Part shown: piece by piece, positions 16,258 through 25,126 of the stretch
Layout of the letters: each line of letters starts with the position of its first letter
How positions within the stretch are numbered: position 1 is the first letter of the stretch
Assembly: GCA_938041655.1 (NCBI GenBank)
Contig: CALISW010000194.1
Coordinates: forward strand, 1 to 32,542
Length of the DNA: 32,542 nucleotides
DNA from: an uncultured Thiotrichales bacterium
GTDB taxonomy: Bacteria; Pseudomonadota; Gammaproteobacteria; CAZUMV01
Direction of reading: 5' to 3'
Notes under the pieces: generated by a model
What the model was told of the DNA's origin: nothing
What the model saw: only the letters and a program-made list of their open reading frames with translations
Databases searched by the model: none
Made by a program: the position numbers and the translations under genes

Positions 16258-18645
16258 ATGAGTAGTTGTAATAGATTGAGGGGAGCTTTACTGGTGTTGT
16301 GTTTTGCACCATTGAGCTTGATGGCTGAGAGTGTCTTGGAAGAGATTACGGTAACAGCACAAAAGCGAGAGCAGAGTATTCAGGATGTTGGTATTGCCAT
16401 CAATGCTTTTTCTGGTGAGCAGATTAAAGCGTTGGGTATTACCAATACCGTAGATATCACACAGCAAATCCCGGGTTTGCAGGTGACTACATTTTCACCA
16501 AACTTAACTGCGTTTAATATTCGTGGTGTATCGCAGAATAACTTTACCGATAATCTGGAAGCGCCGATTGCGGTTTACATCGACGGTGCTTATGTTGCCA
16601 GTATGAACGCCATCAATGGTCAGTTGTTCGACGTTGAGCGTGTTGAAGCATTGAAAGGGCCACAAGGTACATTGTTCGGACGTAATGCGACCGGTGGTGT
16701 TATTCACTACATTACTAAAGCTGCCGATGAGGAAGAGTTAAATGGTTATGCTGAGGTTAGCGCTGCCGAATATGGCAAATTAGTCTTTGAAGGTGCGGTC
16801 GGAGGTTCATTCTCTGACACCGTTCGTTATCGTTTGTCAGCACGCCAGGAAGAATCTGATGGGTATATTGAATCTGCTAATTTTCCTGAAGGTAATCCTC
16901 TGCCAGCGAGTGGTATCGACCTTGGTGGTAGTGACGGTTACGCCATCCGTGCTGCACTTCAGTTCGATATTGGAGACTCGGGCACGTTTGATCTTAGCCT
17001 GAAGCATACTAAGGACGACGGCGTTCCAACGGGTGGCTACAGCTTTTTACCTTATGCCGACTTAAGTAATCCTGATGTATATATTCCACCAGAATTTGAG
17101 GATTTTGTAACTAACGTCATTGGTGCTCCTGCAGCGGCAACTGGCGATATTTTCTTCTGCCCCAGTCAGCTGGATTGTTTTACGCCAGTTGATAGTGCAG
17201 GACGTACTTTGTTTACCGGTGATCACCCAACTCCGTTTAATCACTTTTCTGATTATGAAGGCTTCATGGATCGTGAAACGAACAGTTTAACCGGTGAGTT
17301 TGATGTTGATTTAGACAATGGTATGAATCTGGTCTCTATCACCAACTTTATGGATCTGGATAAGTTCTACACTGAAGACGGTGACGGTATTCCAGTGCCG
17401 ATTATCGAATTTACGACGGTTTCTGACTACAGCCAGTTCTCACAGGAATTCAGATTGTCAGAGCAGTGTGACAACTTTAACTGGCAAGTGGGTTTGTACT
17501 ATCTTGATATGGAAACCGATGCAGACGTAATCACAGTGGGTGCTCCGGTTTCTGGTGTCGCAGCGAGTCTGGGCTTTGATCCAACAATGTTGACTGGCGC
17601 TCAAGTTGTACAGGACTACAACCTAACTTCTGAAAATATTTCAGTATTTGCTCAGGCTGAGTGGGATTTAAGCGATGCAACCACTTTAATCACTGGTTTG
17701 CGCTGGTCACAAGACGATAAGAAAATGGATTTTGCGACAGGTTTCCAAGCTGATACGGTTCCATTAATAACGTCATTTAATCTTGCAAACGCAATAGCGG
17801 CTGCGGGAGGCGGTGATCAGGATACTGTTGATTATAGCGACTTTGCTTTTCGTCTCGGATTGGATGTTCAGTTGAGCGATGAGACCTTGGCTTTCTTCTC
17901 GGTCAACCGTGGTATCAAAGGTGGTAACTTTGCGCCTTCTGCTGACGTGACATTAGATGGCATTAGGCATGATGAAGAAGTCTTGACGTCATATGAAGCT
18001 GGTCTTAAAACAGAGATCTTGGATGGCAAAGGTCGGTTAAATGCCACAGCATTTGTATATGACTATGATGATTATCAGGCTTTCACCTTTGCTGGCGGTA
18101 CACCTAGTGTTGCTAACGCTGATGCAGAAAACATCGGTCTTGAGCTGGAAGTATTCCTGACGCCAAATGACAACTGGGATGTTGTGCTTGGTGCATCCTT
18201 CCAGGAATCTGAAGTGAATAATGTACAGACGCCTCAGTTCCAGTTTACTCCGGTAGGTTTTCCGGTTGATTGGCCGGTAGACTTCCTGAATGGCGTTGAC
18301 CTTCCAAACACGCCTTCAGCTGCTTTGAATTACCTGTTTCGTTACAACACAGACATTGCTAATGGCAATATAGCATTACAGCTTGATGGTGCCTGGTACG
18401 ACGATCAGTTCCTTGAAGTGAGTAACGGTGGTGCGGCAGCGCAGGGCGCTTACAACACCAGTAATGCCAGTGTAACCTGGACCAGTGGTGATGACAGATG
18501 GCAAGTCACCGGTTGGGTCAAGAACCTGACGGATGAAGTGTACAAGCAGTACGCACTGGATCTGGGTATCCTTGGTGGTACGGTTGTATACGCTCCGCCA
18601 CGCTGGGCCGGTGTTAACGTCACTTACAAATGGGGCGCACAATAG
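16258..18645 (+). CDS. TonB-dependent receptor
   Basis: Outer-membrane active transporter of 795 residues. The ATG at 16258 is chosen because GGAGG at 16246-16250 gives 7-nt spacing; an in-frame GTG at 16252 would be only 1 nt from that site. A signal peptide ends near LSLMA, then the TonB box EEITVTAQKREQ, then a plug domain with FDVERVEALKGPQGTLFGRN. The beta-barrel runs to WAGVNVTYKWGAQ. The N-terminal 150 residues closely follow the receptor at the left edge, so they are diverged members of one family. It lies after the AraC gene, carries the shared activator motif upstream and is closed by a strong terminator, so it is a single-gene unit. The ligand is unknown. Confidence 0.95.
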   Translation: MSSCNRLRGALLVLCFAPLSLMAESVLEEITVTAQKREQSIQDVGIAINAFSGEQIKALGITNTVDITQQIPGLQVTTFSPNLTAFNIRGVSQNNFTDNLEAPIAVYIDGAYVASMNAINGQLFDVERVEALKGPQGTLFGRNATGGVIHYITKAADEEELNGYAEVSAAEYGKLVFEGAVGGSFSDTVRYRLSARQEESDGYIESANFPEGNPLPASGIDLGGSDGYAIRAALQFDIGDSGTFDLSLKHTKDDGVPTGGYSFLPYADLSNPDVYIPPEFEDFVTNVIGAPAAATGDIFFCPSQLDCFTPVDSAGRTLFTGDHPTPFNHFSDYEGFMDRETNSLTGEFDVDLDNGMNLVSITNFMDLDKFYTEDGDGIPVPIIEFTTVSDYSQFSQEFRLSEQCDNFNWQVGLYYLDMETDADVITVGAPVSGVAASLGFDPTMLTGAQVVQDYNLTSENISVFAQAEWDLSDATTLITGLRWSQDDKKMDFATGFQADTVPLITSFNLANAIAAAGGGDQDTVDYSDFAFRLGLDVQLSDETLAFFSVNRGIKGGNFAPSADVTLDGIRHDEEVLTSYEAGLKTEILDGKGRLNATAFVYDYDDYQAFTFAGGTPSVANADAENIGLELEVFLTPNDNWDVVLGASFQESEVNNVQTPQFQFTPVGFPVDWPVDFLNGVDLPNTPSAALNYLFRYNTDIANGNIALQLDGAWYDDQFLEVSNGGAAAQGAYNTSNASVTWTSGDDRWQVTGWVKNLTDEVYKQYALDLGILGGTVVYAPPRWAGVNVTYKWGAQ

Positions 18646-18675
18646 GTCTCATCTATAGGTGGTAGATAGTTAAAT

Positions 18676-18708
18676 AAAAAGGCCCAGACGCGTGTTTGGG
18701 CCTTTTTT
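18676..18708 (+). terminator. Intrinsic terminator of the second TonB receptor
   Basis: AAAAAGGCCCA (18676-18686) pairs with TGGGCCTTTTT (18697-18707). The stem extends through GAC/GTT to a 4-nt GCGT loop, and a T-run follows. It lies 31 nt after the receptor stop. The A-run on the 5' side would let it work on the reverse strand too. Confidence 0.9.
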
Positions 18709-18773
18709 ATTAGTCAGAATTATTGTCATTTAATGCTTGTATGGTCAGCTGCTATCGCAGTATTGAGGTTAAT

Positions 18774-20474
18774 ATGTTGAATAAAGTTATGCGCATCATT
18801 GTTATTTGTCTTGCACTGTCATTACTGTTTGCTTGTGCTTCCGAGAATGTTGTTTCAAAGAGTGTCGATAAATCACAACCCAATATCCTGCTGATTCTCG
18901 TGGATGATATGGGCTATAGCGACATTGGAAGTTTTGGTGGTGAAATAGATACGCCCAACCTGGATGCGCTTGCTTACAACGGCACCCGGTTTACTAATTT
19001 CCACACGGCTTCTACTTGCTCACCCACCCGATCGATGTTGCTCAGTGGAGTTGATCATCATAAAGCCGGGTTGGGTAATATGTTGGAAGAGCTAAGTCCT
19101 AATCAAAAAGATCAGCCCGGTTATGAAGGTTATTTAAATGATCGAGTTGTGACAGTGGCGACCTTGTTAAAAGATGCGGGTTATTTTACTACCATGTCCG
19201 GTAAATGGCATTTGGGCCAGGGCGAAGGTTATCGTCCTTCTGATCGTGGTTTTGAAGATGCATTTTCTTTATTGGTGGGAGGGGCGAGTCATTTCGGTGA
19301 TATGCGTCCAGCGTACGCACCATCACCAGAGATAAAAGCAAAGTACGCTGAGAACGGTACCTTACTAGAGTCTTTGCCAGACGATTTTGAATATTCCTCA
19401 CAGTATTATGTTGATCGCATGATCACTTCGCTCGAGTCACGGGCTTCACGTGAGCAACCTTTCTTTGGCTATTTATCGTTTACTGCTCCGCACTGGCCGT
19501 TGCAGGCACCGGCGGCAAGCATCGAAAAGTATAAAGGCAATTACGCAGATGGTTATGACGTGTTGCTACAGCAGCGGCTGGCAAAATCGAAAGTACTGGG
19601 GGTTATTCCGGCAAGCGCAAATGCCAACAATGCACCGCCGGCTTATAAGCCATGGGATCAACTGGGCTCGGAGCGGAAGCAAATTGAAGAGCGTGCCATG
19701 GAAGTGTACGCAGCGATGATTGATGAAGTCGATGTGCAGACTGGACGTTTGATTAATTATCTGAAAAACAGTGGTGAGTTGGATAATACCGTTATCATCT
19801 TTATGTCGGATAACGGTGCCGAAGCACACGATCTGGACGAGACCTGGGATGCCAAGTTGTTTCCAGCAATTAGAAAAGTAATAGATGAGACGCATGACTT
19901 TAGTCTGGAGGCCATGGGTCATCCGGGGTCCTATGTATTGTATGGGCATGGCTGGGGGCGGGCAGGCTCGCCGGCATTTTCATTGTATAAAGCGTTTCCT
20001 ACAGAGGGGGGAACTCGAGTTGCCGCTTTTGCCTGGAACCCGAGGTGGGTGGCAAAAGGAAAATTACGCAATGAACTATTGTCCGTCAAAGATATAACAC
20101 CAACCTTGTTGGAGCTCGCCGGTGTCGAACATCCTGGTACTTCATATAAAGGAAAAGAGGTAGAGTCTATGACAGGCGTCTCGATGTTGCCTGTTTTGTC
20201 AGGCTCTGAAGCGTTGACGGATTATTCAACGCGAGTTTTGGGTGCTGAATTATTTGGTAAGCGCGCGATGCGACAAGGTGACTGGAAAATTGTTCATATG
20301 CCTGCGCCTTACAGTGACGAGGAATGGCATTTATACGATTTAGAATCTGATTTGGCAGAAAGCAAAAACCTGGCTGCAGTTGAGCCTGAAAAGTTTCAAC
20401 AGCTGTTGGGCTTATGGCAGGAATATTATGACGAGAATAATATAATCATCCCTGACTGGGTCAGCGGCTATTAA
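18774..20474 (+). CDS. Lipoprotein arylsulfatase (type I sulfatase)
   Basis: Sulfate-ester hydrolase of 566 residues from the ATG at 18774. This start has a GAGG ribosome site and directly yields a signal ending LLFAC (lipidated Cys21); in-frame upstream starts (TTG 18723, ATG 18741) would add a hydrophilic leader. Type I sulfatase signatures are DDMGYSDIG with metal ligands Asp44 and Asp45, and TASTCSPTRSMLLSG, where Cys82 of CSPTR is the residue converted to formylglycine. GKWHLG and IFMSDNGAEAHD complete the active site. It resembles Pseudomonas arylsulfatase around DHHKAGLGN. The enzyme that makes formylglycine is not in the window. It heads an operon with the SDR, PLP lyase-like and kinase genes, suggesting that desulfation releases an alcohol processed downstream. 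Confidence 0.93.
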   Translation: MLNKVMRIIVICLALSLLFACASENVVSKSVDKSQPNILLILVDDMGYSDIGSFGGEIDTPNLDALAYNGTRFTNFHTASTCSPTRSMLLSGVDHHKAGLGNMLEELSPNQKDQPGYEGYLNDRVVTVATLLKDAGYFTTMSGKWHLGQGEGYRPSDRGFEDAFSLLVGGASHFGDMRPAYAPSPEIKAKYAENGTLLESLPDDFEYSSQYYVDRMITSLESRASREQPFFGYLSFTAPHWPLQAPAASIEKYKGNYADGYDVLLQQRLAKSKVLGVIPASANANNAPPAYKPWDQLGSERKQIEERAMEVYAAMIDEVDVQTGRLINYLKNSGELDNTVIIFMSDNGAEAHDLDETWDAKLFPAIRKVIDETHDFSLEAMGHPGSYVLYGHGWGRAGSPAFSLYKAFPTEGGTRVAAFAWNPRWVAKGKLRNELLSVKDITPTLLELAGVEHPGTSYKGKEVESMTGVSMLPVLSGSEALTDYSTRVLGAELFGKRAMRQGDWKIVHMPAPYSDEEWHLYDLESDLAESKNLAAVEPEKFQQLLGLWQEYYDENNIIIPDWVSGY

Positions 20475-20483
20475 GGAGAGAGT

Positions 20484-21293
20484 ATGTTTGGAAAGCTAGA
20501 TAACAAGATTTGCATCATTACCGGTGCCGGTCAGGGCATTGGTGCGGGTATTGCTCGCGTGTTTGCAGAAGCAGGCGCTAAAGTCATGATCGCTACACGC
20601 ACCAAAGCCAGTGGTGAAGAAACCATGCAATCTATACTTGATGCTGGTGGTGAGGCTGCACTTTGCGCCGTTGATATAGGAACTCTAGAGAATGTTGAAA
20701 AGTCTGTAGAGCAAACGGTCGAGAAATGGGGTGGCGTGGATATCATGGTGCATAACGCGGCTTCTTTTCTAGGTGGCATGGTTTATGAGTATGATGAAGG
20801 TGATCTGGAAACCGTGCTCTCGGTAAACTTGAAGGCCTGCTTCCGTTATTCCAAAGCGTGCATCCCTCATTTCAGAAAGCGTGGTGGGGGTCGCTTGTTG
20901 TTTACCTCTTCGGTGACCGGGCCAAGAGTCGCCATGCCAGGCACTTCTTACTACGCTGCTTCCAAAGGTGGCATGAACGCGTTTATTCGCACTGCTTCAA
21001 TGGAGCTGGCGCGCGAAAATATTACCGTTAATGGAGTTGAGCCTGGTTACATACGTACCAAGGCGATGGAGCTGTTGGCCGATGAAGAAGGGCTGGCGCA
21101 AATGACCAAATATATACCAGCCGGTTATATGGGTAAGGCAGAAGATATCGCCTATGCCATGCTCTATCTTGCCAGCGATGAAGCAAGATACATTACGGGT
21201 CAAACCATTTGTGTTGACGGTGGTTCAACCTTGCCGGAGAGTCCGGTATTTCTGGAAGAGATGGATGGCATCAAGGAGCTTGCTGGTTCGTGA
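20484..21293 (+). CDS. Short-chain dehydrogenase/reductase
   Basis: Cytoplasmic classical SDR of 269 residues that interconverts an alcohol and a carbonyl using NAD(P). The cofactor motif is TGAGQGIG at 13-20, NAAS lies at 91-94, the catalytic Ser is in the TSS stretch at 141-143, and the YAASK motif gives Tyr157 and Lys161. GYIRTKAM and TGQTICVDGG follow as in FabG-like members. An AAGGAGAG ribosome site lies between the sulfatase stop and its ATG (9-nt gap), and its end overlaps the PLP enzyme start. It may oxidise the alcohol freed by the sulfatase or reduce an aldehyde formed by the lyase-like enzyme. The substrate is unknown. Confidence 0.93.
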   Translation: MFGKLDNKICIITGAGQGIGAGIARVFAEAGAKVMIATRTKASGEETMQSILDAGGEAALCAVDIGTLENVEKSVEQTVEKWGGVDIMVHNAASFLGGMVYEYDEGDLETVLSVNLKACFRYSKACIPHFRKRGGGRLLFTSSVTGPRVAMPGTSYYAASKGGMNAFIRTASMELARENITVNGVEPGYIRTKAMELLADEEGLAQMTKYIPAGYMGKAEDIAYAMLYLASDEARYITGQTICVDGGSTLPESPVFLEEMDGIKELAGS

Positions 21294-22570
21294 ACAAAAA
21301 TCAGGAGTTATTGGCGCGCAGGGAGCAATTACTCGGTACCGGTAATCCATTGTTCTACGAAGACCCTTTGCATCTGGTGAAGGGGGAGGGTGTCTGGTTG
21401 TACGATGCAGACGGGCGCAAGTATCTGGATTGTTATAACAATGTGCCTAGTGTGGGTCATTGTCATCCGCATGTGGTAGAGGCGTTGTGCGAACAAGCGA
21501 GAACTTTAAATATCCACACGCGTTACTTGCACGAAAATATTCTCGACTACGCCGAAAGATTATTACAGAAACTCGACCCGTCATTAGACAGGGTGATGCT
21601 AGCCTGTACAGGTAGTGAGGCAAATGAACAAGCCATGCGCATGGCGCGTCATTACACCGGTGGTACAGGTTTCATTTGCACCGACGCCAGTTATCACGGC
21701 AATACTTCATTGGTGGCGCAACTCAGTGCGATCTTTGAGCCCATAGAAGGCTATGCAGATTTTATTCGCATGGTTAAGTGGCCCGATTCCTATCGTTGTC
21801 TGGATGATCTGGAGGGTGAGGCGTTGGCTACCGCCTATGCTGATTGTGTAAAAGCAGCGATTGATTCCATGCATGAAGCTGGTATCAAACTAGCTGGCAT
21901 GTTGGTGTGCCCCATTTATGCGAACGAGGGATTGTCAGATGTATTGCCATCCTATTTGCAGCAAGCAGTAAAACACGTGCACGATGCAGGTGGCGTATTT
22001 ATCGCTGATGAAGTGCAATCTGCTTTTGGCCGTACTGGTACATTTTGGGGGCATGAGCAGGCCGGTGTGGTGCCCGATATTATGACGCTGGGTAAGCCCA
22101 TGGGTGCGGGTCATCCAATCTCGGGTGTGATCGCCAGATCAGAGATTATCGACGGTTACAGAAATGCAGCGATGTACTTTAATACCTTTGGTGGTAATCC
22201 GGTTTCTTGTGCCGCTGCCCTTGCCGTATTGGATGTTTTAGATCAGGAAAGCTTGGTGGAAAACGCAGCCGAAGTGGGTGACTATGTATTAAAAGGTTTT
22301 AAAGGTTTGCAAGACAAGCATGACATCATCGGTGATGTCAGAGGTTCGGGTTTGTTCTTTGGTATCGATATGGTCAAAGATCAAGCGACCAAAGAAGCGG
22401 CCCCGATTGAGACAAAAGCGTTGGTTAACAAAATGCGACATGCAGGTGTGTTAATGAGCAACATCGGCGCGCTGGATAATGTTTTAAAACTCAGGCCGCC
22501 ATTACCATTTTCAAAAGAGAACGCCGATTATTTGCTTGAGATACTGGACCAACAATTGAGTAGCCTATGA
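21290..22570 (+). CDS. Class III PLP enzyme, probable amino-alcohol phosphate phospho-lyase
   Basis: A 426-residue fold-type I PLP enzyme. The Schiff-base Lys269 is in TLGKPMGAGHP and Asp240 in FIADEVQSAFGRTG. Distinctive segments line up with remembered human ETNPPL (AGXT2L1), which eliminates phosphate and ammonia from phosphoethanolamine. They are YLDCYNNVPSVGHCHPHVVE, TRYLHENILDYAERL, YFNTFGGNPVSCA and IIGDVRGSGLFFGID. Plain omega-transaminases lack several of these. The start is a GTG whose last bases overlap the SDR stop (GTGA); the ATGA at its end overlaps an APH-fold kinase. The kinase/lyase pairing matches the known hydroxylysine kinase/phosphohydroxylysine lyase logic. An ordinary aminotransferase remains the alternative. 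Confidence 0.88.
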   Translation: MNKNQELLARREQLLGTGNPLFYEDPLHLVKGEGVWLYDADGRKYLDCYNNVPSVGHCHPHVVEALCEQARTLNIHTRYLHENILDYAERLLQKLDPSLDRVMLACTGSEANEQAMRMARHYTGGTGFICTDASYHGNTSLVAQLSAIFEPIEGYADFIRMVKWPDSYRCLDDLEGEALATAYADCVKAAIDSMHEAGIKLAGMLVCPIYANEGLSDVLPSYLQQAVKHVHDAGGVFIADEVQSAFGRTGTFWGHEQAGVVPDIMTLGKPMGAGHPISGVIARSEIIDGYRNAAMYFNTFGGNPVSCAAALAVLDVLDQESLVENAAEVGDYVLKGFKGLQDKHDIIGDVRGSGLFFGIDMVKDQATKEAAPIETKALVNKMRHAGVLMSNIGALDNVLKLRPPLPFSKENADYLLEILDQQLSSL

Positions 22571-23592
22571 GTGCAGCACAATACTTTTCGCTAAAGCCCG
22601 AACAGCAGCTGGAGTTGTTAACTAAGGCCGCTCATGCTTCTTTGCCCCATTGGTCGTTAGACGGCGCGCAACTGGAGCTTATCAAATTTCGTGAGAACGC
22701 AGTCTTTGCTGTTAATGCATCTGGCAAAAAAGTTGCACTGCGCGTACATCGTCTTGGCTACCATAGTAATCCTGCTTTGCAATCAGAATTGCAATGGATG
22801 CGCGCGCTGTCAGACAGCGGTATAGAAACACCCGTTGTAATACCGGCGCAAAACGGAGAGCTTTTTATTGAGCAAGCTCTGGAAGGGCTTTCTGCCAAGG
22901 TGCAGATCGATCTTTTCGAATGGATAGAGGGTGAGCAACTCGGGTCTGTTGAAGAAGGTGTGACAGATACTGCCAGCGTCAGTGCCTCATATTATTCAAT
23001 CGGTGAGCTGGCCGCTAAAGTGCACAATCAATCCAGTAGCTGGGAGTTGCCTGAAGACTTTACGCGTCACGCCTGGGATGAAGTTGGTTTGGCTGGCGAA
23101 CAGCCTTTGTGGGGTCGGTTTTGGGAAATAGAGCAAGCTAGCGATGCGCAAAGAGCGCTGTTAATAAAAGGTCGGGATCACGTGCTAAAAGCACTGTCAG
23201 CGTTGCCAAAAACGCGAAACGACTACGGCATGATTCATGCTGACCTGGTGACAGAAAATGTCATGGTTGATGATGGCAATGTAAAACTGATTGATTTCGA
23301 TGACGCCGGGTTTGGCTGGCATTTATTCGAGATTGCCACTGCTTTGTATTTTATTATCGATGAGCCGTATTACCAAAGCGCCCACGATGCCTTGCTGGAA
23401 GGCTATCGCAAACATCGTGAGCTCACGGATGCGCAGCTGGAACTATTGCCGTTGTTTTACCTGGCGCGTGCCTTCACCTATGTGGGCTGGGTTCATACTC
23501 GTCCGGAAACAGAGACGGCGTTAGAGTTAACCCCGGTGTTACTGGAGATGGCGTGTAAGCAAGTTAATCATTACTTTAAGAAGAGTCAATAA
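22567..23592 (+). CDS. APH-fold small-molecule kinase (hydroxylysine kinase-like)
   Basis: A 341-residue member of the aminoglycoside phosphotransferase/choline kinase-like family. The catalytic loop is YGMIHADLVTEN, giving Asp226 and Asn231. The metal-binding LIDFDDAGFGWHLFEIA has Asp243. The N-lobe has FRENAVFAV and a Lys/Arg-bearing KKVALRVHRLGYH strand. The family phosphorylates hydroxyl groups of small alcohols and amino alcohols. The ATG overlaps the stop of the phospho-lyase-like gene (ATGA), so the two are made together. The likely sequence is kinase phosphorylating an amino alcohol and the PLP enzyme then eliminating phosphate and ammonia to give an aldehyde. Resistance to an aminoglycoside is unlikely in this setting. 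Confidence 0.88.
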   Translation: MSAAQYFSLKPEQQLELLTKAAHASLPHWSLDGAQLELIKFRENAVFAVNASGKKVALRVHRLGYHSNPALQSELQWMRALSDSGIETPVVIPAQNGELFIEQALEGLSAKVQIDLFEWIEGEQLGSVEEGVTDTASVSASYYSIGELAAKVHNQSSSWELPEDFTRHAWDEVGLAGEQPLWGRFWEIEQASDAQRALLIKGRDHVLKALSALPKTRNDYGMIHADLVTENVMVDDGNVKLIDFDDAGFGWHLFEIATALYFIIDEPYYQSAHDALLEGYRKHRELTDAQLELLPLFYLARAFTYVGWVHTRPETETALELTPVLLEMACKQVNHYFKKSQ

Positions 23593-23597
23593 ATCAG

Positions 23598-23637
23598 GTT
23601 CATTCTCATACAAGTCCATTACACCGTCTGGCAAGAC
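23598..23637 (+). promoter_or_regulatory. Shared activator motif, copy B (amine dehydrogenase operon)
   Basis: TTCATTCTCATACAAG, with half-sites CAAGTC at 23611 and CAAGAC at 23632, lies 85 nt before the aldehyde dehydrogenase ATG. The spacing of 21 bp equals that in copies A and C. Copies A and B also share a further TGGTC(A/T)GAATA stretch downstream. CAAGTC (23611-23616) and GACTTG (23635-23640) form an inverted repeat as well. A -10-like GAGAAT lies at 23657-23662. Confidence 0.6.
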
Positions 23638-23695
23638 TTGAATGGTCTGAATATGAGAGAATACATAAATATACTATCGAACAGGAGCGAGAGTT

Positions 23696-25114
23696 ATGGC
23701 TAAAAAATACGATATGACCATTGGTGGTCAGACAGTGGCTACAGACGATTATATAGAGGTCCGCAATCCGGCAAATACAGATGAGGTAGTAGGTCTGGCT
23801 CCTGTCGGCAATAATTCACATGTCAATCAGGCTATCAGTGCGGCCAAGGATGCCTTCGCAACATGGCGTAAATCATCTGACGAAGAGCGTGTTGCCGCCG
23901 TACAAACTATCGCCAAAGTGTGTGAGGACAATGCTGAAGAACTCGCCGAGCTGCTTACCAAAGAACAAGGAAAGCCTCTCAATGGTAATGGTTCAAGATT
24001 TGAATTGGGTGGCTGTGCTGGTTGGGCTGGCTATACTTCTTCTATCGGTCTTTCTGAAAAAGTTCTGGAAGACAGTGAAGAAAGCAACATTGTCATGCAA
24101 CGTCACCCGCTGGGCGTGGTGGGCTCAATCACTCCATGGAACTGGCCGCTGATGATTGCTATCTGGCACATCGCACCGGGTGTTAGAACCGGTAACACCG
24201 TGGTGATCAAGCCATCCCCTTATACACCATTAAGCACATTACGTATGGTGCAATTGATTGCTGAGGCATTACCACCGGGTGTTGTTAACGTAGTCTCAGG
24301 TGGGGATGAAATCGGCGCACAATTGACTGATCATGATGACATCAACAAAATTGTATTTACCGGATCACTGGCAACTGGTAAGAAAGTAATGGCTTGCGCT
24401 GCCAAGCGTGTTACTCCGGTAACGCTGGAGCTGGGTGGTAATGATGCAGGCATTGTTTTGCCGGGCACGGATGTTTCCCAATTCGCTGAAGGGTTGTTCT
24501 GGGGTTCAATGTTGAATTCGGGTCAGACTTGTGGCGCGCTCAAGCGTTTATATGTACACGACGACCAGTATGATGCGGCGTGCAAAGCGATGGTGGAAAT
24601 CGCACAAGCAATACCAATGGGTGATGGCATGGATGAGAACAGTATTCTTGGTCCGCTGCAGAACAAACAACAGTTCGATATTGTTTCAAACCTGGTCAAC
24701 GATGCGCGTGACAATGGCGCTAAAGTATTGTGCGGTGGTGACCCTCAAGGTGGTAACAACTACTTCTATCCTGTCACGATTGTTGGTGATGCGGTCGATG
24801 GCATGCGTCTTGTTGATGAAGAGCAATTCGGAACTGCCTTACCCATCATTCGTTATAGTGATGTTGATGATGCCATTGCTGCTGCTAACGGGCTTGACTA
24901 CGGTCTGGATGCTTCAGTCTGGGGTCATGACAAGGATCAGCTTGCTGATGTAGCTGGCCAATTAGAGGCAGGTACAGTACTGATCAATAAGCACATCGGT
25001 ATTGCTCCACATGTGCCTTTCGGCGGCATAAAAGGCTCAGGGTTAGGCGTGGAATTTGGTCAGGAAGGACTTGAGGCTTACACTTACATAAAAGTAATTA
25101 ACGCTGCTGCGTAA
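23696..25114 (+). CDS. Aldehyde dehydrogenase of the amine dehydrogenase operon
   Basis: A 472-residue ALDH-superfamily enzyme. Catalytic Asn149 is in PWNWP, Glu245 in LELGGNDAG and nucleophile Cys279 in NSGQTCGALKR. The FTGSLATGKK cofactor loop is present. An AGGAG ribosome site precedes the ATG. It is the first gene after the shared activator motif and lies 12 nt before the amine dehydrogenase heavy chain. The natural inference is oxidation of the aldehyde released from a primary amine, for example an arylacetaldehyde; the aldehyde must first cross the inner membrane. It has the shorter form typical of succinate semialdehyde-like or phenylacetaldehyde-like groups, so substrate identity stays open. 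Confidence 0.93.
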   Translation: MAKKYDMTIGGQTVATDDYIEVRNPANTDEVVGLAPVGNNSHVNQAISAAKDAFATWRKSSDEERVAAVQTIAKVCEDNAEELAELLTKEQGKPLNGNGSRFELGGCAGWAGYTSSIGLSEKVLEDSEESNIVMQRHPLGVVGSITPWNWPLMIAIWHIAPGVRTGNTVVIKPSPYTPLSTLRMVQLIAEALPPGVVNVVSGGDEIGAQLTDHDDINKIVFTGSLATGKKVMACAAKRVTPVTLELGGNDAGIVLPGTDVSQFAEGLFWGSMLNSGQTCGALKRLYVHDDQYDAACKAMVEIAQAIPMGDGMDENSILGPLQNKQQFDIVSNLVNDARDNGAKVLCGGDPQGGNNYFYPVTIVGDAVDGMRLVDEEQFGTALPIIRYSDVDDAIAAANGLDYGLDASVWGHDKDQLADVAGQLEAGTVLINKHIGIAPHVPFGGIKGSGLGVEFGQEGLEAYTYIKVINAAA

Positions 25115-25126
25115 AGGGGAATAGTT

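Noticed and set aside
18723-18773. Upstream in-frame starts (TTG 18723, ATG 18741) for the sulfatase
   Set aside because: They would place 11-17 hydrophilic residues before the lipoprotein signal; the ATG at 18774 has a GAGG site and gives a normal signal length.
22567-23592. Aminoglycoside resistance gene
   Set aside because: The APH fold is shared by many metabolic kinases, and tight coupling to a phospho-lyase-like enzyme points to catabolism.
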